Below, piece by piece: positions 42,960 through 51,966 of a DNA stretch of 64,000 bases (the first letter of the stretch is position 1; the number at the start of each line of letters is the position of its first letter). The notes below the pieces were generated by a model. It was not told where the DNA came from. It was given only the letters and a program-made list of their open reading frames with translations, and ran no database searches. Origin of the DNA: Arcobacter arenosus (GTDB lineage: Bacteria; Campylobacterota; Campylobacteria; Campylobacterales; Arcobacteraceae); the NCBI RefSeq assembly GCF_005771535.1, contig NZ_VANU01000001.1, forward strand, positions 434,001-498,000, in the 5' to 3' direction. Both the position numbers and the translations under genes were made by a program.

Positions 42960-43287
42960 ATCCTTTACTCTTTTTTCAACAATCATATTAATATTTATTT
43001 TTTCAATAATCTCTATAAATTTATATGAATTAAAATCAATAAACTCTTTAAATATTCAAAATCAATACAAATATATTCAAGCAAAAAATCATCTATCTTT
43101 TTTAGAAAAATATATCAATACCCTTGATAATTTTGAAAGCTTAGATAAAATTCAAATCGAAAATACAAAATTTAATATCATCGCTTTATTAAAAAAAATA
43201 TCAGAAAATAAGTATGAAATTGAGATGTCTGTAAAGGCAATTGATTTTAATGTAAGAGTACATAAGAGTATTTTCATAATCAAATAA
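42952..43287 (+). CDS. Prepilin-like protein 3
   Basis: The product has 111 residues. It begins MIKSFTLFSTIILIFIFSI, a pilin-like leader and helix, but has Ser where Glu is expected at +5, a feature of minor pseudopilins of the GspK type or of degenerate members. The rest is Asn/Lys-rich. It overlaps the previous gene by eight bases. A terminator follows directly. Function is inferred as a minor subunit of a pilus or pseudopilus. Confidence 0.65.
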   Translation: MIKSFTLFSTIILIFIFSIISINLYELKSINSLNIQNQYKYIQAKNHLSFLEKYINTLDNFESLDKIQIENTKFNIIALLKKISENKYEIEMSVKAIDFNVRVHKSIFIIK

Positions 43288-43307
43288 ACTAGCTTTAGTT
43301 TTTTTTT
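43286..43307 (+). terminator. Rho-independent terminator after the pilin-like genes
   Basis: AAACTA (43286-43291) and TAGTTT (43296-43301) form a short stem with a GCTT loop, followed by a T run to 43307. The weak stem is offset by the long T-tract. Confidence 0.55.
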
Positions 43308-43398
43308 ACAAGCTTTTGAGTAAACTTCCACCTTGAAAAATGTAATTTATATAAAATATTTATGTAATTTTTATAAAATTTATTAAGAAGGACAAAAT

Positions 43399-44724
43399 AT
43401 GAACTCTGTAGTAATTGCAGTTAGTTTAATGGTTTTACTCTCATTAGTTAGAGTAAATATAGTTATCGCTTTAATTGTGGGAGCGATAGTTGGAGGATTA
43501 AGTGCAGGTCTTGATTTAAGTGAAACTATAAAAGCTTTTAATAGTGGATTGGGTAATGGTGCAACAATTGCATTAAGTTATGCAATGTTAGGAACATTTG
43601 CTGTTGCTATTTCAAAATCTGGTATAACTGATTTATTATCAAATATGATAATAAAAAAAGTATCAGCAAATCCATCATCTTTTGGATTTATTTATATAAA
43701 ATATTTAATGTTAACATTGATTTTATTTGCTGCAATTTCTTCTCAAAATCTTGTGCCTGTTCATATTGCTTTTATTCCAATTTTAATTCCACCTTTACTT
43801 CACTCAATGGCAAAACTTCAATTAGATAGAAGAGTTATTGCTTGTATAATTACCTTTGGTTTAGTTGCTACATATATGTTACTTCCAGTTGGATTTGGAG
43901 GGATTTTCTTAAATGAAATTTTATTAAAAAACCTAATTGATAATGGAGTAAATGCAGTTTCTACTCAACTTCCTATAGCTATGTCTATACCTGTATTTGG
44001 TATGCTTTTAGGTTTATTGCTTGCTATTTTCTTCACATATAAAAAGAAAAGAATTTATGACATTAGCAAAATATTAGAAATTGAGTCAGAAAAAAAAGAG
44101 ATTAATCTTTTTCATATATTTGTTGCTTTAATCTCAGTAATTACTGCTTTGGCTTTACAAGTTTACACAAACTCAATTATTTTAGGTTCATTAGCTGGTT
44201 TTATTATTTTCATTGTTGCAGGTGTTATTAAAGCAAACCAAACCCAAGATTTTTTTACAAAGGGATTAAGAATGATGGGTATGATTGGATTTATAATGAT
44301 TGCAGCAAATGGTTTTGCAAATGTAATAAACTCAACAGGAGCTGTTGAAACTTTAGTCTCATCAGTTGTTGATATTATTGGGGATAATAAATCATTGGCA
44401 GTTTTATTGATGCTTCTTGTTGGATTATTTATTACAATGGGGATTGGTTCATCTTTTTCTACCATTCCAATTATTGCAACTATTTACGCACCATTATGTT
44501 TACAATTAGACTTTTCAGTTATGGCTACAATTACTATTATAGGAACTGCTGCTGCATTAGGGGATGCGGGAAGTCCAGCTTCAGATAGTACATTAGGACC
44601 AACTTCAGGACTTAATGTTGATGGACAACATGATCATATTTGGGATTCAGTTGTGCCAACATTTTTACACTATAATATTCCCCTTGTCATATTTGGATGG
44701 ATTGCTGCAGTTTATGTATTTTAA
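43399..44724 (+). CDS. NhaC-type Na+/H+ antiporter family protein
   Basis: The product has 441 residues with about 11-12 membrane helices. The N-terminal stretch ([21 protein letters not shown]) and the helical-hairpin motifs ([17 protein letters not shown] and [19 protein letters not shown]) are typical of the Na+/H+ antiporter/YuiF group of ion transporters. AAGAAGGAC precedes the ATG. It is monocistronic, between two terminators. The exact substrate, Na+ or an amino acid such as histidine, cannot be decided from the sequence. Confidence 0.8.
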   Translation: MNSVVIAVSLMVLLSLVRVNIVIALIVGAIVGGLSAGLDLSETIKAFNSGLGNGATIALSYAMLGTFAVAISKSGITDLLSNMIIKKVSANPSSFGFIYIKYLMLTLILFAAISSQNLVPVHIAFIPILIPPLLHSMAKLQLDRRVIACIITFGLVATYMLLPVGFGGIFLNEILLKNLIDNGVNAVSTQLPIAMSIPVFGMLLGLLLAIFFTYKKKRIYDISKILEIESEKKEINLFHIFVALISVITALALQVYTNSIILGSLAGFIIFIVAGVIKANQTQDFFTKGLRMMGMIGFIMIAANGFANVINSTGAVETLVSSVVDIIGDNKSLAVLLMLLVGLFITMGIGSSFSTIPIIATIYAPLCLQLDFSVMATITIIGTAAALGDAGSPASDSTLGPTSGLNVDGQHDHIWDSVVPTFLHYNIPLVIFGWIAAVYVF

Positions 44725-44726
44725 AA

Positions 44727-44752
44727 TAAAAGTAGAGATTTCTCTACTTTTA
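44727..44752. terminator. Bidirectional terminator between antiporter and rdgB
   Basis: TAAAAGTAGAGA (44727-44738) and TCTCTACTTTTA (44741-44752) are perfect 12-bp arms. The distal bases overlap the stop codon of rdgB at 44750. The convergent position and the T-rich arm on each strand fit a shared terminator. Confidence 0.75.
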
Positions 44753-45352
44753 TAAAATCACCTCTAAAACTTTTTTTGCTAACTTTAATGCCTTTGTTCT
44801 ATGGGAAAACTCTTTTTTTCCTTCATAACCTAATTCTCCCAATGTTTTATCAAAACCATTAGCTATAAACATAGGGTCATATCCAAAACCACCCTCACCT
44901 TTTTCCTCATCGATAACATTTCCATGCATCCATCCATGTACACTATAAGTTTCATTTTTATAAACAATTGCTATACAAGCTGTATAATAAGCTGGTGTCT
45001 TTGATAAATTTCTTTCTTTTAATTTTGAGATTAATTTTGCATTATTTTCTTTATCACTTGAACCCTCACCTGCATACCTAGCTGAATAAATTCCTGGTTC
45101 ATTATTAATAGCTGGAACTGTAATACCACTATCATCTGAAATTACTACAATATTATCATCTGGATATTCTAAAAGAATCTTTTCATAAATCTCAACAGCT
45201 TTTTTTATAGCATTTCCTTGAAAACTATCTTTATCTTCAATAACTTCAAAATCACCAATTAACTCTTTAAAAGCTACAACTTCATCATTTGGCATTAGTT
45301 TTTTAAACTCTTCAATTTTTCCTTTATTGCCACTTGCTAAAACTATTTTCAT
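44750..45352 (-). CDS. rdgB: RdgB/HAM1 XTP/dITP pyrophosphatase
   Basis: The product has 200 residues. Family motifs: [12 protein letters not shown] at the N-terminus, [27 protein letters not shown] in the middle ([14 protein letters not shown]) and [10 protein letters not shown] and [12 protein letters not shown] at the end. It hydrolyses non-canonical purine triphosphates to protect DNA and RNA. It is divergent from the MFS gene and convergent with the antiporter. Confidence 0.96.
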   Translation of the reverse strand: MKIVLASGNKGKIEEFKKLMPNDEVVAFKELIGDFEVIEDKDSFQGNAIKKAVEIYEKILLEYPDDNIVVISDDSGITVPAINNEPGIYSARYAGEGSSDKENNAKLISKLKERNLSKTPAYYTACIAIVYKNETYSVHGWMHGNVIDEEKGEGGFGYDPMFIANGFDKTLGELGYEGKKEFSHRTKALKLAKKVLEVIL

Positions 45353-45401
45353 AAATATCCTTTACTTTCAACCTTTAACGGTAATTTTAACTTAAATCAA
45401 A

Positions 45402-45407
45402 TATAAT
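45402..45407 (+). promoter_or_regulatory. -10 element of the MFS gene
   Basis: TATAAT at 45402-45407, 31 bases before the ATG at 45439, in the 86-base divergent spacer with rdgB. Confidence 0.5.
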
Positions 45408-45438
45408 CTGCTCTATTTTAAAATACTTGGGATTATAT

Positions 45439-46752
45439 ATGATTAAATCTATTTTACCTCTTAGTTCAATTATTGCACTAAGATTTTTCGGTCTATTTTT
45501 AGTTTTACCTGTTCTTTCAGTTTATGCGATAAATCTTCATGGTGCAACAACAACACTTGTAGGAATTGTTGTTGGTGGTTACGCCTTAACTCAAATGCTT
45601 TTTCAAATTCCATTTGGAGTAATGAGTGATAAATTAGGGAGAAAAGGTACTATTATAACAGGCCTTATACTTTTTGCTATTGGTTCTATTTTTTGTGCCA
45701 TTGCAACTGATATTCTGACTCTTATGTTAGGACGATTTTTACAAGGTGCTGGAGCTATTGGAGCAGTAGTTACAGCTATGATTAGTGATTTAGTAAAAGA
45801 GGAGCAAAGACCAAAAGCTATGGCTGTTATGGGTATGGCTATTGGAGTAAGTTTTGCTGCCTCTATGATTTTAGGACCAACAATAAGTTCATTTGCTGGT
45901 GTTGAAAGTCTATTTTATATTACAGCGGTAATTGCACTTGGTTCAATTGTTGTATTATTAAAAGCTGTACCAAATCCACCAAAAATTGAACACTCTTATA
46001 ATGGGAAATCAAAACTCCCAGAGGTTTTAGGAAATGCAAATCTAATGAAAATGAATATAACAAACTTTCTACAAAAAGGTTTGATGACATTTGCATTTAT
46101 GATTATTCCAATGGTTTTAATCAAAAACTTCCAATGGGAGATGTCTGAACTTTGGAAAGTTTACCTACCATCTATGATATTTGGATTTTTAGCTATGGCA
46201 CCAGCTGCTATTTTAGCTGAGAAAAAAGGTAAATTTAAAGAGATTCTTATGATTGGTATTGTTTTCTTTGCTGTTTCATATTTAATTATTGGATTAAGTT
46301 CATCTGCTACATTTTTTGTTGTTGGTGTTGTTATTTTCTTTATTGGATTTAATATGCATGAACCAATTATGCAATCACTTGCTTCTAAATTTGCAAAAGT
46401 TCACCAAAGGGGATTAGTACTAGGTATATTTAACTCATTTGGATATTTTGGTACTTTCTTAGGGGGGCTTTTAGGTGGTTTATTTTTTGAAAAAGTTACA
46501 TTAGCATCACTTGTAATTGTAATTGCAATAATTTGTGTTTTGTGGATTGTTTTAATCTTAACTATGCCAAATCCAGAGAAGAAAAAACTTTCTTATATAC
46601 CATTAAATAATACAAATCAAGAAAATACTTCTAAATTAGATACAATTGAGGGAATTGATGAGTGGTACATAAATAAAACTGAAAATGTTGTTATTGTAAA
46701 ATACGATAGTGAAAAACTTCAGGAAGATTCAATTTTAAATACCTTAAAATAA
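45439..46752 (+). CDS. MFS transporter with C-terminal YAM-like domain (YajR type)
   Basis: The product has 437 residues from ATG 45439 (a TTG twelve bases upstream is less likely). Twelve membrane helices are visible, with motif A GVMSDKLGRKGTI between helices 2 and 3 and GRFLQGAGAIGAV in helix 4. The tail of about 45 residues (TIEGIDEWYINKTENVVIVKYD and following) looks like the small ferredoxin-like YAM domain at the C-terminus of E. coli YajR. It is followed by the lapG-like gene 24 bases later. Substrate unknown. Confidence 0.85.
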   Translation: MIKSILPLSSIIALRFFGLFLVLPVLSVYAINLHGATTTLVGIVVGGYALTQMLFQIPFGVMSDKLGRKGTIITGLILFAIGSIFCAIATDILTLMLGRFLQGAGAIGAVVTAMISDLVKEEQRPKAMAVMGMAIGVSFAASMILGPTISSFAGVESLFYITAVIALGSIVVLLKAVPNPPKIEHSYNGKSKLPEVLGNANLMKMNITNFLQKGLMTFAFMIIPMVLIKNFQWEMSELWKVYLPSMIFGFLAMAPAAILAEKKGKFKEILMIGIVFFAVSYLIIGLSSSATFFVVGVVIFFIGFNMHEPIMQSLASKFAKVHQRGLVLGIFNSFGYFGTFLGGLLGGLFFEKVTLASLVIVIAIICVLWIVLILTMPNPEKKKLSYIPLNNTNQENTSKLDTIEGIDEWYINKTENVVIVKYDSEKLQEDSILNTLK

Positions 46753-46776
46753 TAAATAAGCTTACAAGGAGAGAAT

Positions 46777-47424
46777 ATGAAAAAAATATTTTTCTTATCT
46801 TTTTTTCTTTTCTCTTCTATCTTAACAACTACTTCCGCACAAAAAACCTATAATATTACAGAAGATCAATTATCTAAAATTACAGCTAAATATGGAGAAA
46901 AAGCTCTAAAAAGAGTTGAAATTTGGGATAGTGTAATCCAAAATGCTAAATCAAAAGATATCTTGCATAAATTAAAAGATGTAAATGATTTTTGGAATAA
47001 ATTAAGATATAAAAGAGATATTGTCCATTGGAAAAAAAATGATTACTGGGCAACACCTTTTGAATTTTTAGGTACAGGCGCTGGAGATTGTGAAGATTAT
47101 GCTATTGCAAAATATTATAGTTTGAAAAAATTAGGAGTTCCTGATAGCAAACTTAGGATAACTTATGTAAAATTAAAACGTTCAAGAACAAAATATGAAG
47201 AAGCCCATATGGTATTAACATATTATCATAAACCAGAGGCTACTCCTATTGTCCTTGATAATGTAAATAAAAAACTAAAACTAGCTACAAAAAGACCAGA
47301 TTTAAGGCCTATTTACAGTTTTAATGCAACAGGACTATGGCAAGCAAAAAACAGAGGTACAACTTCTGTTAGGGTTGGTTCAAATAATTTGAGAAATTGG
47401 AAATCTATGTTAAGTAGAATATAA
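46777..47424 (+). CDS. lapG: LapG-like periplasmic cysteine protease
   Basis: The product has 215 residues with a signal peptide (1-21, ending TSAQ). The transglutaminase-like cysteine proteinase triad is visible: C105 in GAGDCEDYAIAKY, H144 in EEAHMVLTYY and D161 in PIVLDNVNKKL. LapG cleaves the N-terminal region of large surface adhesins and releases cells from biofilm. It forms an operon with the LapD-like receptor 12 bases downstream, the same pairing known in Pseudomonas. No adhesin gene is in the window. Confidence 0.88.
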   Translation: MKKIFFLSFFLFSSILTTTSAQKTYNITEDQLSKITAKYGEKALKRVEIWDSVIQNAKSKDILHKLKDVNDFWNKLRYKRDIVHWKKNDYWATPFEFLGTGAGDCEDYAIAKYYSLKKLGVPDSKLRITYVKLKRSRTKYEEAHMVLTYYHKPEATPIVLDNVNKKLKLATKRPDLRPIYSFNATGLWQAKNRGTTSVRVGSNNLRNWKSMLSRI

Positions 47425-47436
47425 AAAAGGAAATTC

Positions 47437-49653
47437 ATGTCATTATCTAAACAACTATATTTTATTATCGCTATTATCTTTTTCATTATTTTTAGTGGAA
47501 ACTTTTTAATAAGTGTAAAAAATATGAAAGAATACCTTGAGGTAGAATCAGCAACAAAGGCACAAGATACTGCTACATCAATTGGGATGAGCTTAAGACC
47601 TTTAATTAAAGACAAAAACGATCCAGAGATTGAGTCTATAATTAAAGTGATTTCAAATAGTGGCTTTTACAAAGAGATAAGACTTGAAGATGCTAATTTT
47701 ACAATTAAATCAAGTGAATTAATTGGTGCAGCTAAACAATTAGATGATTCTAACTGGGAAATTGAGTCTGTAAGTGTTGATTCTAAATTTGGTAGTGTTG
47801 AAAAAGTTGGTGATGATAGTTCTTTAAATGAACAACTTTTAAAACTTGAAGGTGAAAGTGAAGATTTAGGTTTTGTTGATGATGTTAAAACTCAAGAGTA
47901 TAGATATATTCCATCAAATGCTTACAAACAAGGTGGAGAAATAATTTTCAATATCAAAGCAAAAAAGTTTGATGATTCAATTACCACAACGGCAAAACTA
48001 AATATCAAAAAAGTTTTAATCCAAGAGAAAAGAGATATTAAATTTGAATATGTTCCTAGCTGGTTTATAAATTTAATTCCAATTAGTCTTGAAGAAAAAA
48101 CAAGTGAAATCTCAGATGGTTGGAATACTAGTGCAGTAATTTATGTAAGTCCCAATCCAGGGGAAGCTTATGCAAAACTTTATGAACAAGCTAAAAACTC
48201 AATTGTTTATGCTTTTATTGCCTTTATAATTTCAATGATTTTTCTTTTAGTTTTTGTTCAATTTTTATTAAGACCACTTAAAAAGATTGAGGCTTTAGCT
48301 AAAAATATTGCTCAAGCAAAATTTGGTGTGATAGATCCTCTACCTTGGACAATTGAGATTAAAAATGTTTCTATTGCAATGAATGATATGTCAAGAAAAA
48401 TTGAATCAATGATTAACAAACTTACTAACAATATAAATGTTTTATCAAAAAAATTATCTGAAGATGAATTAACAGGATTAGATTTAAAACAAACATTAGA
48501 AACTGATATAAAACAAATGTTTATAAAAAAAGAGGATGGTTTTATCTTTAATATAAAAATTGACAATCTTGCAGCCTATGCGAAAACCCACACAAAAGAT
48601 GAAGTTGATTCATATTTAATTAGTTTTTCAAATATATTAAAAAATCTTAAATCTGATAATAGCTTAGATATAAATGCCTATAGAGTATTTGGTTCTGAAT
48701 TTGCACTTTTAGCTAAAACTTGTGATAAAAATTGTGCTTTAGATATTTGTGCAAGATTAAAACTTGCCTTTGAAACCTTAGGGGAGGAATTAAAATTAAC
48801 AGAACTTGCTCACATTGGGGCAACACCATTTAATGAGTTAGCTTCTATTAATGAACTTTTACAAGGTGCAAATGAAGCCTATGAAAAAGCGAAACTAATT
48901 GGTCCAAATGAGTTCTTTATTGGTTCAAAAAATGTACATTCAAGGGATATGAATCTATGGAGAGAATTAATTAAACAAATAATCACAGATAATGATTTTG
49001 ACATTGAATTTATCAACGATGCTTATAAAATTGAAGGTGAAACAAATGAGATTGTTATGCAAGAAGCCTTTACAAAAGCAAAAGATCAAGAGAACAATCA
49101 AATACCAATTGGTACTTTTGTCTCAATTGCAGAAAAATATGAGATGATTGAAAGTTTTGATAAAGCAGTTATTGAAAAAGTTATTACTTATGTAATTTTA
49201 AATAATATAAACCACAAGATTTGTATAAATTTATCAATTGATTCAATTGGGAAAAAAGATTTTATAAAATGGCTTCAAAATAGAATCTCAAGAAACAAAG
49301 AGATTGCATCTAAACTTGTGTTTTCATTAACAGCTTATTCTGTTGCAAAAGATATGGATATATTCAAAAATTTCTGTGATTCAATGCATAGTTGTGGAGC
49401 TCGGGTTATTATTAAAAGATTTGAAAGTAAATTTATTCCTACAGAAAATTTAAAAGAGTTCAATGTTGATTATATAAGACTTGCTAGAGATTATACAAGC
49501 GATATAGAAAAAGAAAGGTCTAAGCAAGATTTCTTAGATTCTATTTGCGACTTAGCAGACCTACTAAATATTAAAATTTTTGCTGAAAATGTAAAAGATA
49601 AAAAAGATTTAGAGATATTAAAAAAAGTTAAACTTTTTGCAGCAAGTAAATAG
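47437..49653 (+). CDS. lapD: LapD-like c-di-GMP receptor with degenerate GGDEF and EAL domains
   Basis: The product has 738 residues: membrane helix (about 8-27), a periplasmic LapD/MoxY-type domain (about 30-245), a second helix (about 253-275), HAMP, then GGDEF and EAL domains. The GGDEF signature is replaced by FGSEF. The EAL motif reads QEA, and the catalytic DDFGTG and VKID stretches are replaced (KRFESKF, YIRLARD), so the protein should be inactive as an enzyme but able to bind c-di-GMP. LapD holds LapG inactive when c-di-GMP is high. The periplasmic domain is longer than usual, with an insert around residues 95-165. Confidence 0.85.
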   Translation: MSLSKQLYFIIAIIFFIIFSGNFLISVKNMKEYLEVESATKAQDTATSIGMSLRPLIKDKNDPEIESIIKVISNSGFYKEIRLEDANFTIKSSELIGAAKQLDDSNWEIESVSVDSKFGSVEKVGDDSSLNEQLLKLEGESEDLGFVDDVKTQEYRYIPSNAYKQGGEIIFNIKAKKFDDSITTTAKLNIKKVLIQEKRDIKFEYVPSWFINLIPISLEEKTSEISDGWNTSAVIYVSPNPGEAYAKLYEQAKNSIVYAFIAFIISMIFLLVFVQFLLRPLKKIEALAKNIAQAKFGVIDPLPWTIEIKNVSIAMNDMSRKIESMINKLTNNINVLSKKLSEDELTGLDLKQTLETDIKQMFIKKEDGFIFNIKIDNLAAYAKTHTKDEVDSYLISFSNILKNLKSDNSLDINAYRVFGSEFALLAKTCDKNCALDICARLKLAFETLGEELKLTELAHIGATPFNELASINELLQGANEAYEKAKLIGPNEFFIGSKNVHSRDMNLWRELIKQIITDNDFDIEFINDAYKIEGETNEIVMQEAFTKAKDQENNQIPIGTFVSIAEKYEMIESFDKAVIEKVITYVILNNINHKICINLSIDSIGKKDFIKWLQNRISRNKEIASKLVFSLTAYSVAKDMDIFKNFCDSMHSCGARVIIKRFESKFIPTENLKEFNVDYIRLARDYTSDIEKERSKQDFLDSICDLADLLNIKIFAENVKDKKDLEILKKVKLFAASK

Positions 49654-49674
49654 AAGGAATCACTTCTTCTATTT
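49648..49674 (+). terminator. Hairpin at the end of the lapD-like gene
   Basis: AAATAGAAG (49648-49656) and CTTCTATTT (49666-49674) form a perfect 9-bp stem around the loop 49657-49665 and overlap the lapD stop codon. No long T-tract follows, so termination may be partial and the sensor kinase 25 bases downstream may still be co-transcribed. Confidence 0.45.
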
Positions 49675-49698
49675 ACAAATTTATTAAAAAGAAGTTTC

Positions 49699-51966
49699 AT
49701 GATGAAAATAGAAAAAATTCGTAATATTTTAATTTTTATGTTAATGTTATTTTCAATATTTGTAATCTATACAATAGTTGATAATACTAAAAATAATGAA
49801 ACCTTTTTAAAAAAAATGATTATTAATGAGGCAATTTCAAACTACAATAGCATAATAGATACAAGAAAATGGAATGCTTCCCATGGTGGAGTTTATGTAA
49901 AACAAAATGAATCTATAAAACCAAATAAATATTTAAAAGACAATACCCTTGAGACAAAAGATGGACAGATACTTGTAAAAATAAATCCTGCATGGATGAC
50001 AAGACAGATTTCAGAAATATCAAATAAAGACCATCAAAACTACTTTAAATTAACAAGTTTAAACCCAATAAATCCAATAAATGCTCCCGATGATTTTGAA
50101 AAAGAAGCACTAAATTATTTTGAAAAAAATAAAACGGAATCTTTTTATTCAAAACTAGAAAAAGATTTCACAAAATTTGATTTTATGGGCTCTTTAAAAG
50201 TAACAAAATCATGCCTACAATGCCATGAACACCAAGGTTATAAAATAGGTGATATAAGAGGTGGAATAAGAATCTCTATTCCTACAAAAGAGTATTATGA
50301 AATATTTAATAAAATAGAAGAAAAAAGTAATACATTAATTGCTCTTTTTATTTTTTTAGCAATTATGCTGATATTAATTTTTATAAAAATATTTGAAAAA
50401 TTAAGTGGTAATAATTTAGAGATAAATAAAAACCTAAAAGAGATTAAAGAACTTGAAAAAGATAAAGAGAAACTTCTTTTAAGATATGACAGAGCTTTAG
50501 AGGGGAGTAGAGATGGTTTATGGGATTGGGATTTAGTAAATAGCAAAGTTTTTTTCTCCAAAAACTGGAAAAAGATGCTAGGCTTTGAAGATGATGAGTT
50601 AGCAAATGAACTTGATGAATGGTCAAAAAGAGTTCACCCTGATGATATTGATGAGGCTATAAAAGATATAAAAAACAATCATGAGAAAAAAACTACTTAT
50701 TATAAAAATATCCATAGAATGAAACATAAAGATGGTCATTATGTATGGATACTAGATAGAGGAAAAACCTATTTTAATAAAGAGGGAAAAGCAATTAGAA
50801 TGGTTGGTTTTCACTCTGATATTACAGAATTAAAAAATCTAGAGATAGATTTAAAAAATACAAAAAAAGAACTTTTAGAATTTAAATTTATAATTGAAAG
50901 TGCTCCTGTTTCGATTATTACAACAGATACTGAAGGGAAGATGATTTATGTAAATCCATATATTTGCCAATTAAGTGCTTATACAAAAGAGGAATTATTA
51001 GGACTAAAACCAAGCATATTTAGAGGTGATTTTAGTAAAGAAACCGAACTTAAAATAAAAAATATGTGGAATAGAATCAAAAACAAAAAAACTTGGGGTG
51101 GGATATTCAAAAACAAAACAAAAGATAATAAAGATTTTTGGGTTACAGCTACTGTTCTTCCAATTATAAATAGTAAGGGTGATATTGTAAACTTTTTAGG
51201 GATTATGAGAGAGATTACAAAAGAGGTTTATTTAGAAAAGAAGCTAAAAGAAAAAGAAGAGATGATGTTAGCCCAATCAAGAAATGCTGCAATGGGTGAA
51301 ATGATTAGTATGATTGCACACCAATGGAGACAACCAATTACTACAATATCTATGGATGCCAATAATATTATTGCAGATATTGAATTAAATGAATTTGATG
51401 AAAATGTCATCAAAGATATTGCACATAATATTGGAGAACAAACTCAATTTTTGTCAAAAACAATAGATGATTTTAGAAACTTTTTTAAAGAAGATAAAGA
51501 GGTTGAAGAGTTTAAAGTTAGTGATTTAATTAATGAATTAGATACTATTTTATTAGCTTCAATTAAAAACAATAACATAACTTATAAAGTGGAATATGAA
51601 CAAAATCTAAGTATGAAAACTCACAAAAGAGAACTTTTACAAGTTTTACTTAATCTTGTCAAAAATGCAAAAGAAGCTCTTATTGAAAACAAAAACAATG
51701 ACAAAATAATAAAACTCTTTTTTAAAGAAGAAGATGAAAATATTCAAATAGTTGTACAAGATAATGCAGGTGGAATAAAAGAGGAAAACCTTGATAAAAT
51801 TTTTAAAGCCTATTTCACAACAAAAAAAGAGATGAATGGTACAGGGCTTGGTTTATATATGTCAAAAATGATTATTGAAAAAAACCTAAAAGGAACAATA
51901 GTAGTTACAAATGAGAAAGATGGTGCACAATTTATTATAACTATAAAAAAGAATCTAATTTTATGA
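49699..51966 (+). CDS. Sensor histidine kinase with c-type heme (DUF3365) sensor and two PAS domains
   Basis: The product has 755 residues. N-terminal membrane helix (about 10-27), a periplasmic DUF3365/Tll0287-like domain (about 35-205) with a c-type heme motif CLQCH (C172, C175, H176), helix (about 210-235), PAS 1 (about 258-385), PAS 2 (about 395-510) and a kinase core with HQWRQPITT, an N-box (LLNLVKNAKEAL), DNAGG and GTGLGLYMS. Covalent heme makes redox or gas (NO, O2) sensing likely. The end overlaps the convergent regulator gene at 51961 by six bases. The partner regulator is not certain. Confidence 0.88.
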   Translation: MMKIEKIRNILIFMLMLFSIFVIYTIVDNTKNNETFLKKMIINEAISNYNSIIDTRKWNASHGGVYVKQNESIKPNKYLKDNTLETKDGQILVKINPAWMTRQISEISNKDHQNYFKLTSLNPINPINAPDDFEKEALNYFEKNKTESFYSKLEKDFTKFDFMGSLKVTKSCLQCHEHQGYKIGDIRGGIRISIPTKEYYEIFNKIEEKSNTLIALFIFLAIMLILIFIKIFEKLSGNNLEINKNLKEIKELEKDKEKLLLRYDRALEGSRDGLWDWDLVNSKVFFSKNWKKMLGFEDDELANELDEWSKRVHPDDIDEAIKDIKNNHEKKTTYYKNIHRMKHKDGHYVWILDRGKTYFNKEGKAIRMVGFHSDITELKNLEIDLKNTKKELLEFKFIIESAPVSIITTDTEGKMIYVNPYICQLSAYTKEELLGLKPSIFRGDFSKETELKIKNMWNRIKNKKTWGGIFKNKTKDNKDFWVTATVLPIINSKGDIVNFLGIMREITKEVYLEKKLKEKEEMMLAQSRNAAMGEMISMIAHQWRQPITTISMDANNIIADIELNEFDENVIKDIAHNIGEQTQFLSKTIDDFRNFFKEDKEVEEFKVSDLINELDTILLASIKNNNITYKVEYEQNLSMKTHKRELLQVLLNLVKNAKEALIENKNNDKIIKLFFKEEDENIQIVVQDNAGGIKEENLDKIFKAYFTTKKEMNGTGLGLYMSKMIIEKNLKGTIVVTNEKDGAQFIITIKKNLIL

